DNA from: Crotophaga sulcirostris
Lineage: Eukaryota > Chordata > Aves > Cuculiformes > Crotophagidae
NCBI GenBank assembly: GCA_013397455.1
Contig: VYZB01000212.1
Coordinates: 186,001 to 250,000 of the forward strand
Direction: 5' to 3'
DNA: 64,000 nt
Below, piece after piece: positions 40,701 through 55,700 of this stretch. The notes under the pieces were generated by a model. That model was not told where the DNA came from. It was given only the letters and a program-made list of their open reading frames with translations, and made no database searches. Position 1 is the first letter of the stretch; the number at the start of each line of letters is the position of its first letter. The translations under genes and the position numbers were made by a program.

Positions 40701-43700
40701 ATTTTGTTTTATGGATTTTTAGTTTAAGACTTACAATTTCTTAAAGTTGACTAAACATGTATTGAATTGTAGAACTCATTTGCAAAATTCTGATCCCACT
40801 TCTGTAAGTTCAGATTTATTCTCTTCCTCATCCTCTAGGCCCACACATTGCTAGCCATCCTGTATCTTCGCAATAATTTCTCTCAGCTTCAATACTGGCT
40901 TCCACATCCTTTGCCCTGGTTCCTCCTCTTTTCATTAGAAATGATCACCTACTGTACCAAAATTTTCCTCATATAAGGCTCTCCTATAAGGCCACTAGCA
41001 ACACTCTTGGGAATATTTCTGCTTATTCAAGTTCAGACCAATAAATTACGTCCAGTATGTCCCTTTCTGAGTGGTCTGAAGGAGAGGTGTAGACAGCTGA
41101 AATTGTACCTTCTGTTTAAATTGAAAGCAGAGCTATTGTAAAATATGTCTAAAATAAAAATTGTTTCATTATAAATTCAGCTCAATTTACACGATGATGG
41201 CAGTGACTTGCAATTATGTAGGGATTTGAACAGGGAAAGAAGTCATCTCTGGCACTGTGTGATGTAATTCGTTACCAAACAAATTCTGGAACATAAAACA
41301 CACTTTGAAATGTATTTATTTGTGTGTCATCTCCTAAGTATTTTAGAAAGCTTTTCTGGCAGTTTCATTTAATTATGCAAGTTACAGCAAATGTTTTCAT
41401 AACAGCAATTCACAGCCTCTACTGTGACACTACAGTTGTGGCAGTCACAGAAGGTCCCATAACATAGACTCTCAGCCATGGTATGTCATGTCAGTGTTTG
41501 CTGTTTGTTAGACTGGGTGGTCAAAATGAGACTTCTCTCTCAGATTTTATATTTCCAGACACTCCCAGGCAGCTTTACAAAAAAAAGTATCATCTGTTTT
41601 AATAAGCTAAGTGCTAATGTGTGTGAAAAGAATGATTTTATAAAAGCTTTGATGCCCTGTAGGGGTAGAAAAATTATCATCCATCCAGCTGGCACCTTCA
41701 CAAAGTACTAAAACCATATTAGCAACTTCTGCTTCAGTTTGCTTTTGCACTGAATCTGCAAGCATATGTTTCATTTTCAAGTTTCTGGTTTTTGTTTTTC
41801 TTTGGGGTTATTTTTGCTTATGTTGTAATTTTCTGAATGTTAATAAAATTACGTTCCTATGGCCAATTCTAACTCTCACTGGAGAGATCATATTGACTTT
41901 GCTGGTGTAGTGGGATCAGACCAAGCCTTAGGCTATGTCCATAGTAGTAAACGGGCCAGGGCATGGGCACAAGCCTGAAAACTAGTAAGTGGTCATTCAT
42001 ACCATTAAGTCATCAGCATGGTTCCTGGCATGATTTTGGATTATGCCAACTAGGACTAGCCCAAGGGCAGAACCTCAGTACAATTCAGTTATGATGGGTG
42101 AGTGACCTCTTCCAAGTTTCATTTCAGCAGCTTCTCAGCCCAAGAAAGCATCTCCTGTATGGATGCAAGCCATGGCATAGCACTTGCCTTTGAGATGCCA
42201 AACCATTCCTGCCCCCTTTCACTCAATACTGTGCATTTTATGCTGTCATGGCTGATGCTTGTAGCTGTAGGGAAATTAAAAAATAAGTATTCTGTGTATC
42301 AAGTATCTATTTGTATGTCTATTTTTCTTTCTATATGGTGATATCATATTCCTACATAACATCCCACTAGGAGATATAACCATTTGGACAGTATCGGATA
42401 TAATATATTGGCAAATATATAAGCTCATAGCATGCAAAAATTTAAAACAAAGGCATCTCACTGTATTAACTCACCTTTCCTGAGATTAATTTAGATTTAG
42501 AACAGTATGATTGAGCAAGATTTTTCTCATGATTTTTGGACGGATTTTTGAAATCAGTGATAGAACAAAACCTAGGTACTCTTTATAAATTCAATTCTAT
42601 CCAGTTGTATTTCAATAGAAAGAATAAAATATGTTAAAGTTTTTTATGTAAATATATATCAAGCCATTTGACTGGCTACAGTTATGGATCACTGTTGATT
42701 TCCACCTGAAATGCATAGCATTTATATCAGGTAAGCAATCATCAGTCAAGCAAAGTAATCAAAGTGCATATCTGTCCTTCAGCCACAGAAATACTTGATA
42801 CAGAATAACCAAAAAATCCAGACTTTTCTGTATGCTAGAAGTGTTAGTTATAAATATAGACAAGATCAGGCCTTGGATGCTATTTTAATCCCCAAAAATG
42901 TATACTATTTATGCACAGATAAACTATTTATGCACATATTTAATTGACTTGATTCAGACTACTATATACTAGCAGCTATTACAATGACCAAGAGAATAGG
43001 ATGTCTATCATATGAAGTTATGTACATCTCAAAGAAGATCATGTAAAGTTAAGAATAGTGTTGATACAAGTAGAAAATGTCAGCCAGTGGGTTACAATTT
43101 TAACTATTGTGACTAGAAGTTGGAAACTTTTTTATCTACTTGAGAAGTGTCAAACTAAGGAGAAGACAAAAAAGAAGTACATTCTTTTATAGTGCTTTGT
43201 AGACCTAGAAAAGCATTGCCATGCTATACAAAATGTGAAAAATCAGGAATTTAAGCTTGTAATATGAATCCTTACATATGAGCGAGGCTCAAATCTCCAG
43301 GGGACTTTGCAAGATGGGCTGCTAGGTTTTTTGTGCACTGTTTTTAAACCCTTTGAATCCTATGCTTCAGTAACTGCTGATCATGCAGCAGAACCAGGGT
43401 GGTTTTTTTCTTCTGGGTGCATTTCATTCTTCACCTCTTCTGGAAAGAGTATAGACAGCATGCAGAACAATATGGCTTGGTGCTCCTGGTAGCACTGCTC
43501 TTTCCCAGGGCAGCGTGCCATCTTTTTGTTCTAAAAGTAAAATTACCAGATTTACACTTGCAAAGAGCTTTTGCTTGGTCAGTTTGTCAGAAACAGGTAG
43601 GTCTTCTTGTCTTCCTTTGTGGTGAGGAACATGGTCTTCTTCCTAAGATCTAAGGGAATTTTACCTATCAAATTCCCTCCTGTCACAGGAACTCAGAGCG

Positions 43701-46700
43701 TCTTTCTCCTGCTCTCATGCTGTAGCCACTTATAGTTGTGGGGGTTTGCTTGTTTTTTAGTTTTTAACAGATCTTAAAGACCACTAGAAAGGTTTTGTTA
43801 TGCATTGTACATGTGAGTAGTCTGCAGTAGCTCTAAGCTAAATGTCTACTCCATGATTTCTATAGGCTTAATTCAATGAATGATCCATGATTCCTTCCAA
43901 TCCCCTGCTTGATTCAAGTAAACTAAGACAGTGAAACTATATTGGGATGAGTTTCTATAATAAACTCAAACAAAGCAAACTTTATCTGCCATTAATGCTG
44001 CAGTGACCCAAGTAGATTCAATGTATAACAACTAGATCAGGAAGACAGCCACTTCTGTGTTTATTTAGTGATTACAGTTTTAAATTATGATTAAAAGCAT
44101 TACCCACTGAAACTTTTTTGTTTAATCACTTAAACCAAGAACTCATTTTTTTAAATAGGTTAGTAAAATGTTTTGGAAACAAATTTGTATTTTAATTGTT
44201 TATTTTTCCTAACTAGTATTTGAAAAATCCTTATTTTTAGAAATGGCTATAAGAGAAATTTTACTAATTATTAAATAAGCTCCGCTTACTTGTAAAGATA
44301 AAGTGCTTGATGGATGGTGTACAAACATTTGTGCAGCCTTTCAAAGAACAGTGCTGTGTATCTGATCACAAAATTAACAGATGTAAAAGGTATCCAACTG
44401 TAAAATTCCCCTGGGGTCTGGTTTTACGCTATCAAAAGTAATGGGAGTTATATCATTAACTTAAATAAAAGCAATGCTGTATCCATAAATATGCTAGGTT
44501 ATCATCGCTGACTAGACTTAAAATCACATTTCTACCTGAATTTTTAAGATAGGACTAATAAGGCTCCCTATTCCTGAGCATTTTAAATAACAGTAGACTT
44601 CTAAATTAAAAACTGTTTCCTTTAAAACAAAACTGGATTTTACTAAAAAAAACAGCTTAAAAAAGATAACTCATTTTGCATGAAACACTGCTTAAAACAT
44701 TGATACAATACTTACATTGAGGAGTTATTTAAAGTTCCTAAGTGCCAGTAGAGTAGATTATCACTTTCTTATACCTGTAAATTGCGCATGAAATATGGAT
44801 ATTTTTGTCCGAACACAGAAAAAATTCATTATGAACATTTTCCCTTCAGAATAATCATGGTTTATTTGCCACTGAAAGCATTATCTTATATGTTATATTT
44901 GTGTCGAGTTCATTGTGAAAAATTTGCATTGAAAACAGATGTACACGTCTAATTTTATTAAGACTATATATGCAATGAAATCTTTATGCAATAATTGATT
45001 GCTGCTTTGAGAAATAAAGAATAGTTTACGAGAACAGTTCTAACACATCAGTGTTTTACCATTGATACAACAGGTTTTCCAAATTTTTTAGGTTCTGATT
45101 TCTGGGAAGCCTGTGCACCATAAATACATAAAGTAGTCAGAGTGCACATCCTGTAAATGTTGACATCAGCAAACATGTCCCTTCGTTATCCTGTACAAGA
45201 CGGCACCTGTTAACAGATGTTGACTTTGGCCCTGATTGCCTGTCTCTTATTGGTGTTTAACTGGTGTGGTGTGACTGAGTAGTCCTGGTGACTTCACAGG
45301 AACTGCTCATATGGGAGAATGTCCTTGGGGTTGTGACCTTGTACAGGGTAACGTTTCAATAGGCAATGTAAGAGTTAGTAATGGCAGGGAACTTAGCGCA
45401 ACTTTCTTTGGAGTGCAGAAAGATTGAACGTCTTTATGAGTAGTATAAATGCTTAAACACTCCAGCTTTGCAGAGCTGGTTTTGCTTTGGTATTTCAAAA
45501 GTTCAGACGTAATGTGTTATTGCTTTTCTGTTGAAAAAATGCTTGTATTTTGTCTGGAATGTGAATTAAATACTAGTTGTGTTCCCGTCCATATCACAAC
45601 CATTATTTTCCTTTACCTTTAGTAGCTGGATTGGACTGTTTAAATTCAATTATGTACTTGACGTTATTTGAGGTTGCAATCATTCTCCAAAAATTACTGT
45701 GTCATGTGTTTCTTTCTATGCCTAAATGGGTATATGAAGTACTCATCTGATTCATTTCTGTTTGCTGTCATATCTGCCAGTACCTTTTTAGCAAAAGCTT
45801 TATTCAGTTGCATCATTTCTGTAAGTTTTGTGACCTTTTACAAAAAATGTCAAATGCTTCTCCCTAGCAAGCGCGTTAATCTTCAGCTGGTGTTACACAG
45901 CTAAGAGGAACATTTATTTTAAATGTGAGTTTTCTGTAGCACCAACTCCTTGTGCTGTCCATGTCTACCTCAAAAGCACCATTATTGTAGTATTTCAACA
46001 ATGTTTTTCTAGAAAACTTTCTGATTTTTTTCTCATTTTCAAATTGCTTCCTGTCACATTAATTTTAATGTTATCTTCCCATTCCTTGTTATGTAATCAC
46101 ATGCAACTGTATGATTTGACAAAAGGTCTACTTTTTGATCTAGATAATATGCTAAGGCAACTTCAGCAAGTTGAGACTAGGTAGAACTGGTTAAAGGCCA
46201 CATTTGAATCAAAAGCTGTGTTTGTATTAAACTCTGAGAAACATGAGAGGACCATGCCTAATTACTTAGAGACTCAACAAAAATGGATTGTAACTTGTTG
46301 ATCTTCTTATTTCTTTGATAACTCAGAATAATCTTCAAGAAATATGTGGGCTTCTTTCTCAGATTCTTGAAATTTGATCACAGTGCAAAATTGTCCTTTG
46401 GCACAAACCCAGAAATACACATCTTTGCGTGATGCACCTGGACATATGTGGCAGGTCTGGTAGAATCAGCTAATTAACAACACAGGCTTAAACAGGCACC
46501 TCATCTGGCAGTGTAGTTAGTTGCCTGATGGTGCTCAGCAGGATTTGGTAGTGCTTTTTATTTTTCTATCCTAATGGTCTGCTGCCCACCTAATTTTGCC
46601 TTATTGTCAGCCACTACTTACCGCAGCTTGAGGCCCTCCCAGGAGGCTAAATTATTATCAAAGGATTAGGGAGATGTAGCCTTGCAGCTCTGACATTTCT

Positions 46701-49700
46701 GATTACTTGTCTATGCCAGAACACTAATTAGCTGTGACTAATTAAGAAAAATGTTCCTGCCATAGAAAACCATTTAAAAGAACTGAGAAGTAGAAAAGCA
46801 ATTGAAAAGCTGAGCAGTGCTCAGATTTGCCGATGCTCTTTAGATTTTCACCAAAGTCTTAACTCACCTTTAATTATGTCTAATATTTTATAGGGAAAAT
46901 AGAAAGCTCTTTATAGGAGAACAATTCTGCAGTTTTCTCCTGATCTGAAAATATTCTTGTAATTTTAAACAGTTTGTCATGTCTCTTTTTTTTTTGTAAA
47001 AAAATAATTTTAGAGAAAACTACAGGCAGTGTCACCAAATGCAGACGGAAAAAATGAACTATGTTAGCATGCTCAAATATATGAAACTCTTCTGCAATAT
47101 GGGAGCAAAATCTTGCAAATTTACTGTTCAAAGTCTTTTCAAAGTTCACTAAATTATTGCTGATGTTTTCAAGTAGATTCACCTCATTTTTTGAAATAGA
47201 AGTCTCTATAAAAGAACAGTAATTCATTTGAAAGTGTAAAAACGTAACCTCCATCTGATTTCATACTGGATAAAAGTTTTCTTTGACTTTTTTTTTCTGG
47301 AATATGCTGGGAAAAGGAGTGCTCACTCTTGGAGGGTGCTGATTATGCTGCTATGAATCCAGCAAAGCTCAATACTGTTGAAATCAATAGGACCACAACA
47401 CACTTAAAGCAAAGAATGTGCTTCAGCGTTTGCTGCTTCAGGATCCAAATATTCAGCACTTACTCAGTTGTTTTACACTGTAACCGAGAGTGTTTTCTCT
47501 AGAAGAAACCATAACAGGATGCATGGGTTTGTTATGGTTTTTATTTGATACATTTATCCACTTCTTCATTTTTTTTGCCTTTTTTTATTTTGGAGTTTCC
47601 TTCAGAATGTTTTTTGAATTTACATACTAAACAGCCCAAAAAGATATTTAAAGGATTTTTTTCAAGACATTATGTATTCCATAGTCCAGTCTGCATTTAG
47701 TATTCATAGAATGGATGTCTGACACCTTTTTCACACTAATTCAATCATATTATTTAAATCTTCCCAGTGGGGGAGTAAGAAACTATGAAATAGATATTCT
47801 GATATCTTGCTAAAAGAGCTCTTCAGGTATAAAAAGGAAATAGAGAATTACTTTTCTGAATCTCGTATCCTGTTATTCAGAATTTCCTATGCTGTTCTAC
47901 TCCCTTATTTCCCTGACTTGTGTGAGAAGTTCACTTATTTGTGGGGGGGGAAGAATAAATTGCTATAAAAAGGCAATTTAAAATGTACATCATGAGACAA
48001 AAGAGGGAAAAAAATGGAAAAAAAAAAACCCAAAGTCAAGATTTTAAATCCCATCCAATTTTTTTTAATGAGGAAATTTTATCAGTCATGAGTAGAACTA
48101 TGAGGGGGGTTTGCCTGTTTGTTTGGGGAGGGGCTATAACATTGGGAGCTTCCAGTACAGTTTCCCCATAGATGTTTCTGGTCTATGCTGTTCGTTCATT
48201 TATTTAGCTTAGTTAAATGCATCTATCCATCACTCACAGTATCCATTCACTAAAAACAATAACAATTCTATCAAATAAAAGAGAACTCCTTCCAACATCC
48301 AGGCACAATTTAGTCCTTTAACCTTTTTATCCTGCTAGGCACAAAGTAGCAGCATCTCATTCCAGGCACTGCATTTTTTTTTTCTTATCTGGATGGCTTG
48401 AAATGTGTCTAGCAACTTAATGGAATCAATTGAGCGTGGACAACTATAAAATATAAAATAGCACTGAAACTTTAGATGAGTCTGTCAGTAAGTGTTAACT
48501 GTGGCTACAGCTTTCACATTCTACACAGTCAAGAGAAATCAATAAGGATTGTACCATTTATATTGTCTTATCTAATGTTTGTTCACCATGAAGTGCCAGG
48601 CACAAGCACCATCTAGGGAATATTGATTTCTTGATGTACTGTAATTCACACACGTATAAACAGCAGGAGCACCTTGTAGCTTCTCAAACCTTACTTGCAG
48701 GTTTGATATTTATACTTGTATTTCGTTTGGGTCTAGCTTAGTTTAAAATGGAAAATCAAGTGAAACTTTATGTAAGTGTTCACAAATAGACACACAACAG
48801 CATTGTTGACCATATTACAAGAAAAATAGTGCCAGGAAGCATAACAATAATTAGTTTTACTATAATGAACCTGGAGTAACAGGAAGAGGTTACTATGTTG
48901 TAAATCAAAATAGTACGAGGTGAGGATGCTCCAGAGTGACAAAGTTAGTGATTCATCAGTGGAAAGATGAATTTTTAACCTGCTTGATCACAGGGAACTG
49001 AAGCTTTAGTGCTGATTTGAATATGCAAAAGTGTTGACCTATAGAGAGATGATTTCCTATAAATAATTTTCAAGTGCTTCATTGTATATTTACACAGCAT
49101 TGACTACCCTTTGTCCTTACACTGTAATGAGAGTGTTTACAATGTGCAAGAAACCCAGTATAAATAATGAATAGAAAAATCAGCTCCAAAAAAAGCAACA
49201 TAGCTGTGAAATCTGCATAGTGGAAAGAGTGCACACGAGCAATAGGGTCAAAGATGGAAAGGAGCAAACCAGGCGTCTGCCCAATCCAAGGACACTTTCT
49301 TCAAAGAGACAAAGGGAGGAGAGAAGCAAGAGGGAGGCAGGAGGCTGGACCTCTGCTCCACATTAGCGCTGCTCAGTGTGGTGCCCAATCGATGCGATGT
49401 AGGAGAGGAGTGGCTCCACCACTGTGCAGCTCCCTATCAACTTCACAGCTGCATCCAGCCCCGTCACATGCTACTACAATAACATGCAGAGAAAACGGAT
49501 GATGAGTCAAGATTGCTGAGGTGGAAAGAAATGAGCTGCCTGTAAATACCCAGTCAGAGGAACCCAGGATGTTTGAATAGTCCAATTAAAACATGTACCT
49601 GACCTCATTCCACAAGGGGCAGGGAGTCTAAATAGAAGACTCTAGGACAACAGCTACTAACATGACTCGGTACCTAAAAGTTAGAACACAGACTTTTGCC

Positions 49701-52700
49701 CAGGTTTGGTCCACCTTACTTTTGGTACATGGCACAGAGATTAAGAGTATACTCACCTTAAGAGAGAGATACAGTTCACAAGAAGATTCCGTCACCTCCT
49801 TGAATCGCCCTTTGCTGATGTCTCACTCCAGGGACTCCCTGGAGGGTCCTTGATGACTGGGCAAAAGATGTAGGTATCTCAGTTACAGGCAGAGTCAACC
49901 TGGACCTGTAACCTTACTGACGTTATACATGCACTTAGGAAGACTGCTTAGCATTTGTGCAGCTGAGCATGTTCATAGGGTTTGTAAAACTGGAGCCTCA
50001 TGGCAAGAGGGTAGTGTTGTAATGAGTAAAAACTTGGTCATTTTGCATTATGTTCATTTATTTATTTTGAGGCTCCAAGCTGGCTTTCATTTCAGGGTTA
50101 TTCAAGTGATGTTCCTCGTCCTGTGCCTTGGAGGGTGTTTGCAGATATACCCACATTGCAACACAACACACAGTGTACTGGCAATGTTTGCTCCAGAGAG
50201 TTTTAACACCAGAATAACCTATGGAAGGACTGGTCACAGATGCACTATGTATCCAGAGTACAGCAGGAAAACTGTTGGTGCTGTTAGTCTCTTGCGGTCA
50301 TGAGCATTATGTTAGTGTCTAGTGTTTAAAATCAGAACATCAACACTACGTATCTCCAGATACAGAAGGAAGTTATGCATGTCTAATTTTGCAAACTTCC
50401 AGTTTCTAAGTGCATCTACCATATGTGAAGAAGCCAGGAATAAAAAAAGGTCACAAGCGTTATAACGTAGCATAAATATTGTAAATTGGTGTTTAGCAAC
50501 CAGTATAAAATACATGGCGAGATGAGTACTCTGTATTTTATGTTAAAAGTGTATATTTATTTGTAAATTGGCAACAGTTCCATAGCAGCTAGCCAACTTT
50601 TAATTATAAACCTAAAATATGAAAAAATTACTTTTTTCCTAAAAGGTAAACTTCTCATATGTTAGATGATCTTTATTATTTCAGAACAATATCCTTTTTG
50701 CCTAGGAGTTTAAAAGATGCTTCATATACTTCTAAATTAACCTTATTCTCTCTTTTCTTCCTGTTACTGATTTCTGAAAACTCACCTGCATGATTTTGTT
50801 TCCTCGTATCACTAAAATATCCCATCCAAGAACTGTTCACTTGTTTGTTGTCATGACTCCTGCTGAACAAGGTCTTTCTGTCAAGGTTTGAGTTCCTCTT
50901 TCTGTTGAGCTCTTTTCCCTTTTCCGTGATTGCTTTGAGACTGAGAGTGGGAGTCTTTCATTCAAATAGACAGGGAAGAGACTGACTAGAGACTAAAGTG
51001 TTTGTTTCATCACTTAGTCATTCTTAAGAAAAACAAAATTGTTTTTGAACTCCCTGGGAGATTAATTGGCCTAATGGCCCCAAAAAAAGGCAGAAGAGAA
51101 CCAAAGGAAGAGTCCCACTGGAAGGAAGAAAACTTTTATTCCTTGGCCACACAAGTGGGCAACAGGAAAGTTGATAAATCTGCTACAGTCACACACAAAG
51201 ACAAAAAAATGGGGGAGAGGGAGAAAAAAAAAAGATATGGTTTGTACCCAAATACCCAGACTGAGTTTGTAATTTGAAATAACCAAGCTAAAGAAATTTA
51301 GGTCCTGATGCCTTTATCACAAGAAGAGTGTTGAAGCAGATGGTAGGATTTGGTTTCATCCCTTCTATCCTGCTACATGGATCTGTAATTTAGACTGTGA
51401 ACATTATGCTCATTTCAAAGCCAAAGTTCAAAACCTGGCTTAGCGTTTCAGGCCTAGAGGAGGAAGCAAAACACAGAAGCTGGATGAAAGCCTGAGATGT
51501 TTCCAGGAAGATACCTTGACAAGTGGTGCCAAGCATTAGAAGTGTAAGACACTGGTGGCCTGGAAGAGTTGTGTGTCAGGGGCTCTGTGCAAAGTAGGAG
51601 CATGTGAGGGAACATGGAGCTTGGGAGCGTTACAGCAGAAATGGGTGATACAGTAAAGGAGGACTCTTGAACAGGTACTCGAATGAAAATGTGAGAAGAA
51701 ACTGCAGCAAAATGGAGAGCACAGACAGAGTTTTGTCATAGAACACTTAATATTGATTTAATCATTTGCATTTTCTGGATCAAGGCCTTTTAAACATGCG
51801 ATTTTTGGTGGAGGGAAAAGGCTTCATTTGTTTGTACTGCCCACTAACCCCATGGTTCCACCAAGACTAACTCCATGGATTTTCCACTCATACTTAGTTT
51901 AGTCTTCATTTCTTAAATAAAAATTCCTAGAAAAAAAAAAGACTGCAAAAGGAATAAATGTAGTGGCATCATGGTGAACTCCCAACCAATAGAATTCTCC
52001 TTGAACTTTGTGAACTTTTGAGAAAATGCAAAAGTAAGCCCCCCCGAACCTTCCAGACCTGGTATCTGCACATTAGATATATACTATTATTGAATGGAAG
52101 ATAAAGTAAATTAAAGTACCCTTTCAGTTTTAATATTTATATTTATTGTATTTTATATGTTTTAAAAAAAACAATAAAAGTAATGTGTCCTGATAGAGTA
52201 AATACACAGGAGATGAACAGGTGGGTAAAGTAGTGCGCGATCAGTGCCTGTAATATGGAGATACAATTCTAACTCTCATCACAGTTGTAACATCAGCTGT
52301 TTTCCTCGTATACATTTTGCTATGAAATTTATGCCGCATAATTTTTTTCTCCAGTTACAGCAATGCTTTAAATCAAAAGGTGGAGAAATTTCTCATGTTT
52401 CAGAGAAATAATACAAACCTCTTTGTGTCCTACACAAAAAGGTTACTATCTTGCCAAAACCCAAACAGGCAGAAGCATTAGGGTAGCTGTAAGAATAGCC
52501 AGGTTGCGAGGGTATTTGAAAATTTTATTGTATCTGGAGAGGATATAATTTCTATTTCTACAGTCGGAGGCCAGCTAAGTGACCGTTTCTGCCAACTGAA
52601 CTTCCTGCTAAGACAAGATTCTGGATTTTGGTGAGAATATTTTTTCAGGGATGGCACTGTAAAATTGGGTGCTTAGAGTCAAATTTAGCTCACCATTTTG

Positions 52701-55700
52701 TGTTTTTGTGGTACTGTGAGGCTTTGTGTAATGAGAAACCATGTCCTTGTGGGGTTGGATAATGTGGTGCAGGGGGGCGGTGGCTGTCATCATGAAGCCA
52801 CATGGAGCTGGTAGTGGGATGGGAAAGCTCTTGCACAAGAGCTTTCTCTTCTCTCAGATCTCCACAGCTTCTGTTCCTTCATTTTCCTAGTCACTGATAC
52901 AGTTATTCTTTATTATTGGTGTGCCTCACAGACTGTTGCACATCTATAACCAGTGGAACCTAGAAAAGGAAAGTCACTGGGGAGATAATTTCCTCCTCTC
53001 AGGGGACTGAAAACACAGGAGGGAGTGGTGGGAGGGTATTACGTCACTCGTAAACAAGTTCTGGTCTCCCTCCATTAGAAGCAATGGGTATATTAAACAG
53101 TTCATAAATTGCCCGTGTCAGGAATCAGGATTGATAAGTTGGGAAAAGAGTACAAACAAAATTTCCACATGTTGATACATTCAATGTTCTGTTTATGTCT
53201 ACCTACTGTTGCCTTAACCTTCAGTGATTTCTCAGGCTTTTGTAATCAAAGGGCTTCCTAAACCTGAGAAAGAAGCATAAATATCTTACTCAAAGTTGCT
53301 TCATTGTTGCTTTAGTTTGCAACTAAATATCTTTCATTTCTGCAAAAATATTAAGATATTTTGAACATTAATTACTTCTTCTGACTTGATTTCTTATTTT
53401 GGTGTCCCTGTATGTACATACTTTCTGATGTGTCATGGTGGCCCACAGGTTTAGAAGTCCTTCCCCAGGTTTGGGGGGTTATTAAGAGTTAACAGGGCTT
53501 TCCAGCCTTCAGAAGAGTGTGCACACTTGTCACTACTTAGGTGAAAATCCTCATTTAAGTGAGTGATGTCTTTACCTAAACTCGAAAATAGAACTATAAC
53601 ATGTAAACTTCAGAGTGTTTTCAAAGATGCTACAAATAACACTTCTTTCCCTCATTGTCATTAACATTCAACAAAGGAAGACAATGTGATTATTCGTAAT
53701 TTACAAAGAGGGAAATAAATTATGCAACTAAAATCAGGAACTTTTCTCTAACTTTTGTTGTTTGCATTTTTATGGAATAACTTATTTATTCTTGTATCAT
53801 TCTACATTTTTTTTAAATGTTCTAAAAGTTCCTTGGCACATTACTAGTGCTGATTATCAAAATTTTGAAAATATAGTATAGCCTCTTAATAAAGACTAGA
53901 CATTTGAGCACTTCATGTTTAACATGCTTATGGTATTTCTTACACATTTTAGCTTATACTGCCCTTGATGTGCAGTCTTTTCAGTGAGAAGAATATTTTT
54001 TTGTTGTTGTTATTGTGAAGTAAAAACATCCTGTTGTCATCTGAGTGACTCAATTTCTGATCAAAAGTGTGATAAAGGCTTCAGTAGGAACATAAAATGT
54101 GTTTCCTAGAAAAGCCATTCCCCCTACCATATTCAGCAGAAAAAGCATTTTGACAGTGCCCATTTATCAAGAGCAGGCAAGATACAGAAACTCGACGGGG
54201 TCTTGTGTCTCAGGCGTTAGGGATACCAGTCCTAGAAGGACTAAAGCATTGTGTATTAGTATGTATTGAGCCTCCTTCCAGGTGGCAAACAGCTGCACCT
54301 TTTTATAAAACTTCAAAAATAAATCTGAAGTGCTTGCTTTCAGCCGATAAGTGTTATATTTAATTGAACCGTTCTGCGAATGTTATAGCTCAGGCACCCA
54401 GAAAGATGGTGAATATTTAATATATTTGTTTTGTATTTCCACTGGTCAACAGAATAATGAAATTCCTTAACTACTTCTCTTTAACTTGCCTGAAGAAAGC
54501 ACGGTATGTTGCTAAATCGCTTTTCACTGGGCCTGCCGAGAAACAACTTTAATCCTTGTTAGAAAATTGCAGAGTCTGGGCCTGACAAAGAGCTCATGCC
54601 TGGCGCATTGTGAGCGCTGGGAGCGGGGCGAGGGGAGCCCTTTACAGCTGCGTGCCTCCAGCCCGCCTCAGCTGGACTATTTAGGCGAGGAGGTTTGTCA
54701 ATTCCTCCCGACAATGGAGCGAGTTTTTCAGTGCCTGTAGCCGCGCAGAGCCCCGTTGGGGATCAATGCTGGCCATTCAAGCTGCACCCTCTTTCATTGC
54801 TTTGGTTTGTTAATTTAAGACTAAAGGTCCGCTGAGGGGGTTTAGGGTGTTTAAGAAAGCTGATGAACTGTTTAAGAAATCTGATGAACTGAGAGCGTTT
54901 ATAGCCCTGGTGTGGCAACTATTGGCACTGAGGGAGCTGTGTCCTTGTTGACCCTCTTGTTATTAAAAATGCACAAGTGCTGCGCTTCTCAATATTTCAA
55001 GACTCTTTCATTGTCAATACCACCTTCTGAGCCCTTCAGCTTGTTGCTTGCTCTAAAGATCTTCTTAGATTGGGTTTGAAAACTTCACCTTAAACACTAG
55101 ATTAGACTGATGTTCTGTTTTCCGTGCTCCTGTTGATTTGTTGAACCTTCCCAGGGCTGGAAAGCAAGTAGCAGCTTGATGGGGAGACGGGCTGCTAATA
55201 TGATTTACCAGTCTACAGTCATGCACAATAAGTGTGAATAAATACAGGGGTCTCACAGAGTCAACCCTAGCCTTTCCTTTTCTTTTATTTTTTACTTTAA
55301 AAGAGGTATCTCAGGAAAATGAAGTGAGTAATGCATGCCCTTACAGGAGCTGGATGAGCTATGAATAAGAAGAGAGAGAGGGAAACAGGGAGACAAACAT
55401 ATTTTTGTTAAAGTGGTTGGCTGCTGTTATGTGCTGATGTGAAAAAAATATATAATAAACGCTTGCTGCTTTATTCTTGCATAGACGACAGCAAAGAATA
55501 TGGCACTAATTCCGTATCACTGACATCCGCAAGAGTCGCATTGTCCTTTCAGTGCTATTGTTACTAGCAGGAAAGTGACTTTTTCTTAAAACCAGTTTGA
55601 AGGATTTTTTTTGTTATTATTATTACTTTAGAACTGCGTAATCTCGGGACCATTATCTAATCACAGAAGCTTGTGAGTTTGCAATAGATTTCTATAAACC

